Source: JBJYIN01 sp046237015 (lineage in GTDB: Bacteria; Pseudomonadota; Gammaproteobacteria; Enterobacterales; Enterobacteriaceae). Taken from it: a DNA stretch of 64,000 bases. Location: positions 1-64,000 of the forward strand of contig NZ_JBJYIN010000008.1 in the NCBI RefSeq assembly GCF_046237015.1, written 5' to 3'. The notes under the pieces are model-generated. The model was not told the origin of the DNA and did not search any database. It saw only the letters and a list, made by a program, of their open reading frames with translations. The translations under genes and the position numbers were made by a program. Shown here piece after piece: positions 33,995 to 42,873 of this stretch (within the stretch, counting starts at the first letter, position 1; every line of letters begins with the position of its first letter).

Positions 33995-35729
33995 GTTTTT
34001 CCTCCCGATCGTAATCCTGGATCAGGGCGATAAAAGCTTGCTCCATGGTTGGCGAGGGCGTTGCGTCACTCGCCGCCTTTCGCTTTAACTCATCGGGTGT
34101 ACCGCTGGCGATGAGTTTGCCGTGATAAACCAGTCCGATACGATCGCAATATTCCGCTTCGTCCATAAAATGTGTGGTAACCATGACGGTGACACCACGG
34201 TTTACCATGCCATTGATGTGTATCCAGAACTCGCGGCGGGTGAGGGGATCAACGCCGGAAGTCGGCTCATCCAGAAACAAGATGTCGGGTTCATGCATCA
34301 GGGCACAGGCCAACGCTAGCCGCTGTTTGAAGCCTAATGGCAGAGAGTCTGGCGTTTGGCGATAAATGGGGCGGAAATTGAAGGCATCGGTCATTTCTGC
34401 CATTTTATCGCGTTGGTTTTTACCCGACAGACCGTAGACGCCGGAGAAGAAGCGCAGGTTCTGTTCAACGGTCAGATTACCGTAAAGTGAGAACTTCTGC
34501 GCCATGTAACCCAAATGCTGACGAGCCTTACCCGAGCGGGTCTTTAAGTCCATGCCCAGAACCAGTGCGTTGCCATCGGTTGGCACCAGCAGCCCGCACA
34601 TCATTTTAAACGTCGTGGATTTTCCGGCGCCATTTGGCCCTAACAAACCAAAAATCTCGCCGCGTTTAACTGCAAAACTGACGTGGTCGGTGGCAGCAAA
34701 ATCGCCGAACTTCTTTGTTAACTGCTGTGCTTCAATGACCGTTTCTTCACTGTTGGACTCAATCTGCGGCATAATCTTTGCCAGCGATGATTCGCTGGCC
34801 GGGCCTCCGCCAAGCAGATCGATAAACGCGTCTTCAAATCGTGGTTCGGTATTCTGCAAGCTATCCTGTGTCAGTTTGAGTGCCGATAACAGCGCCTGAC
34901 GGTCTGCTTTTTCTTTCAATATCAGTCGTACATATTGTCCCTGGATCACGCCGTCGCTGACATGCGGCAGTCCTAGCGCGTGTTGCAGAAGCTTACGATG
35001 GTTGCCCGTACTGACGTTAATCAGAACGCTTCGTCCCGCCATACTTTTTGTCAGTTCTTTGGGTTCGCCGCGGTAGAGTAACTCACCTTCGTTTAGCAGA
35101 AGGACGTCACGGCATTGTTCAGCCTCATCAAGATAAGACGTACTCCAGACGATCAGCATGCCGTCATTTGCTAACTCGTGCACCATTTGCCACAGTTCGC
35201 GTCGGGAAATCGGATCCACGCCGACCCCAGGTTCGTCGAGTAGCAGCACGCGCGGTTGGCCCAACAGCGTACAGGCCAGCCCCAGTTTTTGTTTCATGCC
35301 GCCGGATAATTTACCCGCCAGCCGATGGGTAAAATGAGTGAGATCGGTAAAGGATAACAGCCGTTCAAATGTGTCCTGGCGAACCTGGCCCGTGATGCCG
35401 CGTAAATCGGCATATAGCGTCAGGTTTTCCATGACCGTCAGGTCTTCGTATAACCCGAACTTCTGTGGCATATAGCCAAGAATGGCATGCAGTTGGCGAT
35501 CGTCCTTGATGGGATTTAGACCGAGAACCGTCATCTCACCCTGACTTGGCGTCAGCAACCCTGCCAACATGCGCAGCAGCGTTGTTTTACCTGCGCCATC
35601 CGGCCCGACCAATCCGGTTACCGCGCCGCTGTGAATTTCGGCGGTGAGGCGGGCCAGTGCAGGTTTATCCTGTCCGGGAAAGTGTTTTTCTAACGCATTG
35701 AGCGTGATTGTTACGGGCATGTCACTCAT
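33987..35729 (-). CDS. ybhF: Efflux ABC transporter ATP-binding protein YbhF (two ATPase domains)
   Basis: The product has 580 residues with two fused ABC domains, as in E. coli YbhF (578). Domain 1 has Walker A GPDGAGKTT, signature LSGGMKQKLGLA and Walker B LLLDEPGVGVDP. Domain 2 has GPNGAGKST, a degenerate signature LPLGFKQRLALA and LFLDEPTSGVDP. The start at 35729 (MSDMPVTITLNALEKHFPG) overlaps the ybhG stop by 8 bases; longer frames run through ybhG and are rejected. It energises YbhS/YbhR. Confidence 0.95.
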   Translation of the reverse strand: MSDMPVTITLNALEKHFPGQDKPALARLTAEIHSGAVTGLVGPDGAGKTTLLRMLAGLLTPSQGEMTVLGLNPIKDDRQLHAILGYMPQKFGLYEDLTVMENLTLYADLRGITGQVRQDTFERLLSFTDLTHFTHRLAGKLSGGMKQKLGLACTLLGQPRVLLLDEPGVGVDPISRRELWQMVHELANDGMLIVWSTSYLDEAEQCRDVLLLNEGELLYRGEPKELTKSMAGRSVLINVSTGNHRKLLQHALGLPHVSDGVIQGQYVRLILKEKADRQALLSALKLTQDSLQNTEPRFEDAFIDLLGGGPASESSLAKIMPQIESNSEETVIEAQQLTKKFGDFAATDHVSFAVKRGEIFGLLGPNGAGKSTTFKMMCGLLVPTDGNALVLGMDLKTRSGKARQHLGYMAQKFSLYGNLTVEQNLRFFSGVYGLSGKNQRDKMAEMTDAFNFRPIYRQTPDSLPLGFKQRLALACALMHEPDILFLDEPTSGVDPLTRREFWIHINGMVNRGVTVMVTTHFMDEAEYCDRIGLVYHGKLIASGTPDELKRKAASDATPSPTMEQAFIALIQDYDREEKHG

Positions 35730-36732
35730 GGCGTGGTTGACCCTGAGCGTCCAGATCAAAGCGTAAGGTGACGGGCATTCCCTGACGAAGCAGGTCATCG
35801 GCGTCATTGACAATGATGCGCAGACGATAAACCAGATCGGTGCGGAGGTCTTCCGTTTCGACGTTTTTGGGTGTGAATTCCGCGCTGGGAGAAACAAAGC
35901 CGATTTTGCCGTGATAAGGCGCATTCGGTCGGCTATCGGTATAAATCAGAATATCGCTACCGGGAACGGCCCGACCGAGATCTTTTTCACTGATGTAGGC
36001 GCGAACCCAGACGGGCGTTGTCAGTGACAGCGTAAATACGGTGCCGCCAGCGTTGAGCATGCTACCCGGTTCGACTGCCCGGGTCAGAATGACACCGGCG
36101 GATGGGGAATAGAGCTCGGTATCTTTTAGATCCAATTCAGCCTGAGCCTGTACGGCGAGTGCCTGAGCCAGCGTTGCCTGTGCCGCTGCGACCTCCTGTG
36201 GTCGGTTGCCGTTTTCATACTGGCTCAGCTTATCTCTGGCTGCCTGCAATGTCGCCAAAGCCTGATTACGCATGGTCTTTGCATCTTCCAACGCATCGGC
36301 AGAAATAACGCGTTTTGCCCACAGACCTTGCTGGCGTAGATAAAAACTATTGGCATAATCGTAAGCAGCCTGATTTTGTGCCAGTGTGGCACGGACCTGA
36401 GCGATTTCTTCTTGCCGATAGCCTTCCTGTAATAGCCCCAGTTGTGCTTGGGCGCTGGCAACGTTAGCCTGTGCCTGGTGCAACGCGTTGAGGTAAGGTG
36501 CGCCATCCAGTGTTGCCAACTGCTGTCCCGGTTTGATGCTGTCGCCTTCATCGACCGCCAATGCAATGAGCCGCCCTCCGACACGAAACCCCAGATTGAC
36601 CGTGCGGATATCAACATTGCCATAAAGCGTGAGCGGTTTGTCCTGCTGTTGCCGATAGTGAGTCATGGCGTATGCTATCGCGATGATGAGTATGATAATA
36701 CCGCCGATAGCGACCCCTTTTTTCTTATTCAT
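35722..36732 (-). CDS. ybhG: HlyD-family membrane fusion protein YbhG
   Basis: The product has 336 residues. An N-terminal anchor helix (about 7-23, GGIIILIIAIAYAM) is followed by a biotinyl-lipoyl domain (DIRTVNLGFRVGGRLIALAV), a long alpha-helical hairpin rich in Ala/Gln (about 80-205) and a beta-barrel domain (ELYSPSAGVILTRAVEPGSM, PNAPYHGKIGFVSPSAEFTP). It links the inner-membrane YbhSR exporter to an outer-membrane channel, probably TolC. It lies 6 bases after cecR. Confidence 0.95.
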   Translation of the reverse strand: MNKKKGVAIGGIIILIIAIAYAMTHYRQQQDKPLTLYGNVDIRTVNLGFRVGGRLIALAVDEGDSIKPGQQLATLDGAPYLNALHQAQANVASAQAQLGLLQEGYRQEEIAQVRATLAQNQAAYDYANSFYLRQQGLWAKRVISADALEDAKTMRNQALATLQAARDKLSQYENGNRPQEVAAAQATLAQALAVQAQAELDLKDTELYSPSAGVILTRAVEPGSMLNAGGTVFTLSLTTPVWVRAYISEKDLGRAVPGSDILIYTDSRPNAPYHGKIGFVSPSAEFTPKNVETEDLRTDLVYRLRIIVNDADDLLRQGMPVTLRFDLDAQGQPRHE

Positions 36733-36738
36733 AGCGTC

Positions 36739-37437
36739 TTATTCCTTCCTCTGCTGAACATGACGATCCCGCAATCCGGTAAGTAAAATTTCAAGGTGTT
36801 CAATCAGAACTTGTTGGATCAGCGTCGCTTCTTCGACGCCGATATTTTGCCATCTTGCACGTAACAAAATGGTTTCCCGGGCAACGCGGAACGATAACAC
36901 TTCGCCAATTAACGCATGGGTGTGAATAATGGTTTTGCGGTCGGTACTGTCCATGCCGGTATAACGAGCCACCAACTGCGTCATCAATTGATGTAACGGT
37001 TCAATCACTTGTTGGTGAATGATAGGGTAAGCATCGGTCGGGGACAGTTGTTCACGTGACATGATCCGACTGAGATTCAGTGTTTCTGAACGGGTCATTA
37101 ACCGACTGAAATGCAGCAAAGCCCGGCGTAAATAATCCATGATCTGTTCAGCGGATTGCGCTTCGGTAGGCTGCTGCATAAACGCAGAGATTTCAGCTAC
37201 CAATGGCCGATAGGTTTGGTGAATGTAATCCGCAATCCAGTTGGCAACCGCCAGATAGAGCCCTTCTTTCGAGCAAAAATGATAGGCGATAGCCGCGATA
37301 TTTTGTCCTGCTCGATGAGCGATCACGCGAGTGGTGGCCGCTTGTAATCCATACTCTCCAAAGACATCAAGAGCGGCCTGGATGAGTTGTTGTCGGGTCT
37401 GTTCGCCACGACGCTGTGCGGTAGGGGCGTTAGTCAT
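36739..37437 (-). CDS. cecR: TetR-family regulator CecR
   Basis: The product has 232 residues. The N-terminal TetR helix-turn-helix is clear: RQQLIQAALDVFGEYGLQAA, then TTRVIAHRAGQNIAAIAYHF and CSKEGLYLAVANWIADYI. The C-terminal ligand domain includes LSRIMSREQLSPTDAYPIIH and HALIGEVLSFRVARETILLR, as in E. coli CecR (YbiH). In E. coli CecR controls its own operon with ybhGFSR and the divergent rhlE gene. The gene arrangement is the same here, and a palindromic operator sits between them. The ATG at 37437 is chosen; a GTG two codons upstream is possible. Confidence 0.93.
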   Translation of the reverse strand: MTNAPTAQRRGEQTRQQLIQAALDVFGEYGLQAATTRVIAHRAGQNIAAIAYHFCSKEGLYLAVANWIADYIHQTYRPLVAEISAFMQQPTEAQSAEQIMDYLRRALLHFSRLMTRSETLNLSRIMSREQLSPTDAYPIIHQQVIEPLHQLMTQLVARYTGMDSTDRKTIIHTHALIGEVLSFRVARETILLRARWQNIGVEEATLIQQVLIEHLEILLTGLRDRHVQQRKE

Positions 37438-37449
37438 TATCACGATGAG

Positions 37450-37475
37450 AATTTAATCAATCATATGATTAAATT
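37450..37475. promoter_or_regulatory. Likely CecR operator (10-bp inverted repeat)
   Basis: AATTTAATCA (37450-37459) and TGATTAAATT (37466-37475) form a perfect inverted repeat with a 6-base spacer, 13 bases upstream of the cecR start codon. Its size and position suit a TetR-type dimer site controlling cecR-ybhGFSR, and possibly rhlE in the other direction. Confidence 0.75.
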
Positions 37476-37835
37476 TAGGCTATTTGTCGTATTATGATGT
37501 GACGTAATTAACAAAATTGTGATGGCTGGAGGCGTTCGATATTTGTTATGTTTTGGCAGCAGAAGAGGATTGAAGAGAAAATCAAACGCAGCAGACGCGA
37601 AAATCAGGATAAAAATCACCCATTACAGAGAAAAATCCCTTAACGTTAAGAATCTCTGCTACAATCCTCGGCAGTTATGCACCGTAGTTGTGCCCGTTCA
37701 TCGTGGTTATTGCTTATGCCGTTTTCAATTGTCTGTCGTGATTGAAATCGTGGTTCGGCAAACCCGTCTTATCGTCCCTCTGAAAACTACACCGGCTATG
37801 GTTCGGTCAGAGCGGATCTGGAGTTGTTCTCTATT
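37476..37835 (+). other. rhlE promoter and long 5' leader
   Basis: The 360 bases between the cecR operator and rhlE hold no supported gene. A TACAAT at 37670-37675 with TTAAGA 18 bases upstream is a reasonable promoter and would leave a leader of about 155 bases before rhlE. No known riboswitch motif was recognised in it. Confidence 0.4.
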
Positions 37836-39248
37836 ATGTCATTTGATTCTCTCGGCCTGAGTGCCGACATCCTGCGTGCTGTTGAAGAACAGGGCTATCG
37901 TGAACCTACGCCTGTACAACGTCAGGCTATTCCGGTGGTGCTGGCAGGCCGTGATTTAATGGCCAGCGCCCAGACGGGCACCGGTAAAACCGCAGGCTTC
38001 ACGTTGCCGCTGCTGCAATTGCTGAGTAGTCGTGCGTCGCAGGGAAAAGGCCGCCGTCCTGTTCGGGCGCTGATTTTGACACCAACCCGTGAACTGGCCG
38101 CGCAAATTGATGAAAACGTGCAGGCATACAGCAAATACCTGCGCTTACGTTCATTGGTGGTGTTTGGCGGCGTGAGTATTAATCCGCAGATGATGAAACT
38201 GCGCGGTGGCGTCGATATTCTGGTCGCCACGCCGGGGCGTTTGCTCGATCTGGAACATCAGAACGCCGTTGATCTGTCGCAGGTTGAGATTTTGGTGCTG
38301 GATGAAGCCGATCGTATGCTGGATATGGGCTTTATTCACGATATTCGTCGTGTACTGGCGAAACTGCCGGTGAAACGTCAGAACTTGTTATTCTCTGCTA
38401 CGTTCTCAGATGAAATTAAAACACTGGCCAGCAAATTATTGACTAATCCGGCCTCGGTTGAAGTCGTGCGTCGTAATACGCCATCCGAATTGGTGACGCA
38501 GCATGTGCACTTTGTGGATAAGCGTCGTAAGCGCGAACTGCTGTCGCAATTGATCGGTGAAAATAACTGGCAGCAGGTGCTGGTCTTTACCCGTACTAAA
38601 CACGGCGCGAATCATCTGGCTGAACTGCTGGAAAAAGACGGCATTACCGCTGCCGCGATTCATGGCAACAAAAGTCAGGGGGCGCGTACCAGAGCGCTGG
38701 CAAACTTCAAGAATGGCAGTATTCGCGTACTGGTTGCGACGGACATTGCGGCTCGTGGTCTGGATATCGACCAACTGCCGCACGTAGTGAACTATGAATT
38801 GCCAAACGTACCGGAAGACTATGTTCACCGTATTGGCCGTACGGGTCGTGCTGAAGCAACAGGTGAAGCCCTGTCGTTGGTATGTATTGATGAACATAAG
38901 CTGTTGCGTGATATCGAACGCTTGCTTAACCGTGAAATTCCCCGCATTGCGCTCCCCGGTTATGAACCGGATCCATCGATTAAGGCTGAACCGATCATCA
39001 ATGGTCGTCAGGGTAATCGAGGTGGTGCTGGGCGTTCCAGTGCTCCACGTTCACAGGCGGGTGCACCGCGAGGTAGATCTGACCGTAATCAGGGACAGGG
39101 GGAACGACGTTCTGCCGATGGTCATCGCCAGCCGAACAAAACGGGCGGTAATGGTGATAGCCCATGGGGTAATAAAGGTAAGAGTAACGGCGAAGGGGCG
39201 CGTCGTGCTCCTCGACCGCAAAACCGCAATAAACCAGCGGATAAGTAA
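37836..39248 (+). CDS. rhlE: ATP-dependent RNA helicase RhlE (DEAD-box)
   Basis: The product has 470 residues. Helicase motifs in order: Q motif (PTPVQRQAIPVVL), AQTGTGKTAGF, PTRELAAQI, TPGRLLD, DEADRMLDMGF, SATF, ATDIAARGLDI and HRIGRTGRAEATG. The C-terminal ~100 residues are a basic, Gly/Arg/Asn-rich low-complexity tail that binds RNA. RhlE works in ribosome assembly and RNA turnover. The start at 37836 (MSFDSLGLSADILRAVEEQG) fits the family; the TTG at 37824 is discarded. Divergent from cecR, as in E. coli. Confidence 0.96.
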   Translation: MSFDSLGLSADILRAVEEQGYREPTPVQRQAIPVVLAGRDLMASAQTGTGKTAGFTLPLLQLLSSRASQGKGRRPVRALILTPTRELAAQIDENVQAYSKYLRLRSLVVFGGVSINPQMMKLRGGVDILVATPGRLLDLEHQNAVDLSQVEILVLDEADRMLDMGFIHDIRRVLAKLPVKRQNLLFSATFSDEIKTLASKLLTNPASVEVVRRNTPSELVTQHVHFVDKRRKRELLSQLIGENNWQQVLVFTRTKHGANHLAELLEKDGITAAAIHGNKSQGARTRALANFKNGSIRVLVATDIAARGLDIDQLPHVVNYELPNVPEDYVHRIGRTGRAEATGEALSLVCIDEHKLLRDIERLLNREIPRIALPGYEPDPSIKAEPIINGRQGNRGGAGRSSAPRSQAGAPRGRSDRNQGQGERRSADGHRQPNKTGGNGDSPWGNKGKSNGEGARRAPRPQNRNKPADK

Positions 39249-39255
39249 AATCGAT

Positions 39256-39277
39256 AGGGAGCCAATGGCTCCCTTTA
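39256..39277 (+). terminator. Terminator after rhlE
   Basis: AGGGAGCC and GGCTCCCT arms with an AAT loop, followed by TTTAT, 8 bases after the rhlE stop codon. Confidence 0.75.
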
Positions 39278-39398
39278 TCAGAGAGTCAGCGTTATCTTTC
39301 CCATTGCGTTCCCCCTATAATACCCCCTAACATTGCCTGCTTTTTTTGTTGTACCAATCATGGCTGTGATTAACGATAAATGATTACCGAGTAGCGTT

Positions 39399-40331
39399 AT
39401 GCGTGTTCTGCTTGCCCCGATGGAAGGGGTTCTCGACTCATTAGTGCGGGAACTGCTGACCGAAGTAAATGATTATGACCTGTGCATCACCGAGTTTTTA
39501 CGCGTGGTGGATCAGTGCTTGCCGGTTAAGTCCTTTTATCGCCTTTGCCCGGAGTTACACCATGCCAGCCGCACGCCGTCCGGTACGCTGGTGCGTGTTC
39601 AGCTACTGGGGCAGTATCCGCAGTGGCTGGCGGAAAACGCGGTGCGGGCCGTTGAGCTAGGTTCGTATGGCGTCGATCTCAACTGCGGTTGCCCGTCGAA
39701 GCTGGTGAACGGTAGTGGTGGCGGGGCGACGTTGTTGAAAGATCCCGAGCTGATTTATCAGGGCGCGAAAGCCATGCGTGAGGCGGTGCCAGCTCATCTG
39801 CCGGTCACTGTGAAAATACGGCTGGGCTGGGATTCCGGCGAGCGTCAGTTTGAAATTGCCGATGCGGTGCAGCAGGCGGGCGCAAGCGAACTGGTCGTGC
39901 ATGGTCGCACCAAAGAAGACGGTTACAAGGCGGAATGCATCAACTGGCAGGCGATAGGGGAAATCCGCCAGCGTCTGCGTATTCCGGTCATCGCCAACGG
40001 CGAAGTCTGGGACTGGCAGAGTGCTCAGGATTGCATGACGACAACGGGCTGTGATGCTATCATGCTGGGGCGTGGCGCGCTGAATGTGCCGAACCTGAGC
40101 CGCGTGATTAAGTATAACGAGCCGCGTATGCCGTGGCCGGAAGTTATGTTGCTGCTACAGAAATACGTGCGGCTAGAAAAGCAGGGCGACACTGGAATGT
40201 ATCACGTCGCACGTATCAAACAGTGGTTGGGTTATTTGCGTAAAGAATACGACGACGCCACCGAATTATTCAGCGAGATCCGCACCTTGAAAACATCGGC
40301 AGACATCGCACGTGTGATTGGTGAGTCGTAA
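39399..40331 (+). CDS. dusC: tRNA-dihydrouridine(16) synthase DusC
   Basis: The product has 310 residues, an FMN-dependent tRNA uridine reductase. The N-terminus RVLLAPMEGVLDSLVRELL, the active-site segment GVDLNCGCPSKLVNGSGGGA (catalytic Cys), VKIRLGWDSGERQFEIADAV, VVHGRTKEDGYKA and IMLGRGALNVPNLSRVI are diagnostic of DusC rather than DusA or DusB. It reduces U16 in the tRNA D-loop using NADPH. It is single, with its own start region after the rhlE terminator. Confidence 0.95.
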   Translation: MRVLLAPMEGVLDSLVRELLTEVNDYDLCITEFLRVVDQCLPVKSFYRLCPELHHASRTPSGTLVRVQLLGQYPQWLAENAVRAVELGSYGVDLNCGCPSKLVNGSGGGATLLKDPELIYQGAKAMREAVPAHLPVTVKIRLGWDSGERQFEIADAVQQAGASELVVHGRTKEDGYKAECINWQAIGEIRQRLRIPVIANGEVWDWQSAQDCMTTTGCDAIMLGRGALNVPNLSRVIKYNEPRMPWPEVMLLLQKYVRLEKQGDTGMYHVARIKQWLGYLRKEYDDATELFSEIRTLKTSADIARVIGES

Positions 40332-40464
40332 GCGCTCACCGTTTCCCCATTTTTTGCCTTCCCACTCTTCGTGTTTTCATCACGCTGTTCAGATTTAACG
40401 CACTTCATCGCTCTCCCTCCGGCCTGCGCTTTACTTTACGAATCGGTTGACGGTATAACACGCT

Positions 40465-40488
40465 ATCTGTCTGGAAGTTTAGACGTCT
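40465..40488 (+). promoter_or_regulatory. MetJ operator (three tandem met boxes) before mmuPM
   Basis: AGACGTCT at 40481-40488 is a perfect met box. The preceding 8-mers ATCTGTCT (40465-40472) and GGAAGTTT (40473-40480) each match 5 of 8 positions in register, giving the tandem arrangement MetJ needs. The perfect box is 16 bases before the mmuP start codon, next to its AAAAGG ribosome binding site. Confidence 0.78.
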
Positions 40489-40504
40489 ATAACAAAAGGT
40501 CATC

Positions 40505-41917
40505 ATGGAACAACACGCATCAGGCTCGGAAGGGCAGTTTAAGCGCACCATGAAAGCTCGCCATCTGGTGATGCTTTCGCTCGGTGGCGTCATCGGTACT
40601 GGCCTGTTTTTCAATACGGGATACATTATTTCCACAACGGGAGCGGCTGGCACGCTATTGGCGTATCTGATCGGCGCGTTGGTGGTGTATCTGGTGATGT
40701 TGAGTCTGGGGGAGTTGTCCGTCGCGATGCCCGAAACCGGGGCGTTCCATGTGTACGCGTCTCGCTATCTCAGCCCTGCGACGGGCTATGCTGTGGCGTG
40801 GCTATATTGGCTGACGTGGACGGTCGCGCTGGGTTCCAGCCTGACCGCTGCTGGTTTTTGCATGCAATATTGGTTCCCTCTGGTGCCGGTCTGGATCTGG
40901 TGTCTGCTGTTTTGTGTGCTGATCTACCTGTTGAATATCGTGTCGTCCCGCTTTTTCGCCGAAGGGGAATTCTGGTTCTCGATTGTGAAAGTTGTCACTA
41001 TTCTGGCCTTTATCGTGCTCGGCGCGGGAGCGATGTTTGGCTTTATCCCGATGCAGGACGGCTCTCCTGCACCGTTCTTCCAGAACATTACCGCATCTGG
41101 CTGGTTTCCACACGGCGGCCTGCCGATCTTGATGACCATGGTGGCGGTAAACTTCGCGTTCTCCGGTACGGAATTGATCGGTATCGCGGCAGGAGAAACC
41201 GAGAATCCACAGAAAGTGGTGCCGATGGCGATTCGTACGACCGTTGCGCGACTGGTGATCTTCTTCCTGGGAACGGTGCTGGTGTTGGCGGCGATGATCC
41301 CGATGGAAGAGGCCGGTATCGCTAAAAGCCCGTTTGTGCTGGTGTTTGAAAAGATTGGTATTCCTTACGCTGCCGACATTTTTAATTTCGTGATTTTGAC
41401 GGCAATTCTGTCCGCCGCTAACTCAGGACTGTATGCCTCGGGGCGTATGCTGTGGTCGCTGTCCAATGAAGGCACGTTGCCGCGCCGTTTTTCCCGTCTG
41501 ACGCTCCGCGGCATTCCGCTCTTTGCCATTTCCGTCAGTATGCTGGGTGGGCTGCTGGCGCTGTTTTCCAGCGTTGTCGCACCGGATACCGTTTACGTGG
41601 CGCTGTCTGCGATTTCTGGCTTTGCTGTGGTGGCTGTATGGCTGAGCATCTGCGCTTCGCACTATATGTTCCGCCGTCACCATATCCGTACGGGAAAACC
41701 GCTTTCCGACCTGCAATATCGTGCGCCCTGGTTCCCAATCACGCCGATTCTTGGCTTCCTGCTGTGTTTACTGGCCTGCGTCGGACTGGCGTTTGATCCC
41801 AGCCAGCGAATTGCGTTGTGGTGTGGAATTCCGTTTGTTGTGTTGTGCTACGGCGCTTATTATTTCACGCAGTCAATGAAGAAGCGTGGATTAACGGGAG
41901 TGGAAGACATTGCGTAA
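40505..41917 (+). CDS. mmuP: S-methylmethionine permease MmuP
   Basis: The product has 470 residues and about twelve transmembrane helices, an APC-superfamily amino acid permease. FKRTMKARHLVMLSLGGVIG followed by GTGLFFNTGYIISTTGAAGT, and NFAFSGTELIGIAAGETENP, mark the AAT family. Pairing with mmuM identifies it as the S-methylmethionine importer. S-methylmethionine is abundant in plants, which suits a plant-associated host. The AAAAGG site is 5 bases upstream of the start. mmuM begins inside its last codons. Confidence 0.94.
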   Translation: MEQHASGSEGQFKRTMKARHLVMLSLGGVIGTGLFFNTGYIISTTGAAGTLLAYLIGALVVYLVMLSLGELSVAMPETGAFHVYASRYLSPATGYAVAWLYWLTWTVALGSSLTAAGFCMQYWFPLVPVWIWCLLFCVLIYLLNIVSSRFFAEGEFWFSIVKVVTILAFIVLGAGAMFGFIPMQDGSPAPFFQNITASGWFPHGGLPILMTMVAVNFAFSGTELIGIAAGETENPQKVVPMAIRTTVARLVIFFLGTVLVLAAMIPMEEAGIAKSPFVLVFEKIGIPYAADIFNFVILTAILSAANSGLYASGRMLWSLSNEGTLPRRFSRLTLRGIPLFAISVSMLGGLLALFSSVVAPDTVYVALSAISGFAVVAVWLSICASHYMFRRHHIRTGKPLSDLQYRAPWFPITPILGFLLCLLACVGLAFDPSQRIALWCGIPFVVLCYGAYYFTQSMKKRGLTGVEDIA

Positions 41918-42857
41918 AAATACGGTTACCGAACTGCTGGCGACGGCACCCACGATTGTGCTGGACGGTGCGTTGGCAACCGAACTGGAAGCGCGCGGCT
42001 GTGACTTAACGGATCCACTGTGGTCGGCGAAAGTGCTGGTTGAAAATCCGGCATTGATTTATCAAGTGCATCTCGACTATTTCAAGGCAGGAGCGCAGTG
42101 TGCGATTACGGCTAGCTATCAGGCGACGCCGCAAGGGTTTGCGGCGCGCGGCTATAGCGAAGCGGAATCGCTGGCATTGATTGCCAAGAGTGTACAGCTG
42201 GCGGCGCAGGCGCGGGATGATTATCGTCGCGACAATCCACAGGCTGGGTCGCTGCTGGTGGCAGGATCAGTCGGGCCATATGGTGCTTATCTGGCGGATG
42301 GCTCGGAGTATCGTGGTGATTATCAGCTGCCGCAGGCTGACATGATGGCGTTTCATCGGCCGCGTATGGCGGCGCTGTTGGAGGCGGGAGCGGATCTGCT
42401 GGCCTGCGAGACGTTGCCGTCTTTTGCGGAAATCGAGGCGCTGATTGCGTTACTGGCCGAGTTCCCTCAGGCGCAGGCGTGGCTCTCCTTCACGCTGCGC
42501 GACAGCGAGCATCTCAGCGACGGTACACCTCTGCGCACGGTGCTGGCGCGGGTCAACGCCTGTTCTCAGGTGGTTGCCGTGGGGATCAACTGTATTGCGC
42601 TGGAAAACGTGACGCCAGCGTTGACGCATCTGTCTTCACTGACGAATTTGCCTTTGGTGGTTTATCCCAATTCCGGCGAGCAGTATGATGCAGTAACGAA
42701 AACGTGGAGCCGCGTTCACGATGCAGCATGCTCGTTGACGGCGTATCTGCCCGAGTGGCAAGCGGCAGGGGCTCGTCTGATTGGTGGCTGCTGTCGCACC
42801 ACGCCCGCTGATATTGTCGGTATCGCGCGCTGCTGCCAGCATGGACATCAGCACTAA
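41910..42857 (+). CDS. mmuM: Homocysteine S-methyltransferase MmuM
   Basis: The product has 315 residues (E. coli 310). It transfers a methyl group from S-methylmethionine to homocysteine, giving two methionines. LDGALATELEARGCDLTDPL, AGSVGPYGAYLADGSEYRGD and ACETLPSF are conserved, and the zinc site is formed by the Cys of GINCIALENV and the CC pair of GGCCRTTPADI. The start is a TTG at 41910 overlapping the mmuP stop, with GGGAG about 10 bases upstream, so it is translationally coupled to mmuP. Confidence 0.95.
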   Translation: MRKNTVTELLATAPTIVLDGALATELEARGCDLTDPLWSAKVLVENPALIYQVHLDYFKAGAQCAITASYQATPQGFAARGYSEAESLALIAKSVQLAAQARDDYRRDNPQAGSLLVAGSVGPYGAYLADGSEYRGDYQLPQADMMAFHRPRMAALLEAGADLLACETLPSFAEIEALIALLAEFPQAQAWLSFTLRDSEHLSDGTPLRTVLARVNACSQVVAVGINCIALENVTPALTHLSSLTNLPLVVYPNSGEQYDAVTKTWSRVHDAACSLTAYLPEWQAAGARLIGGCCRTTPADIVGIARCCQHGHQH

Positions 42858-42873
42858 ATAAGGGGATGCTGAG

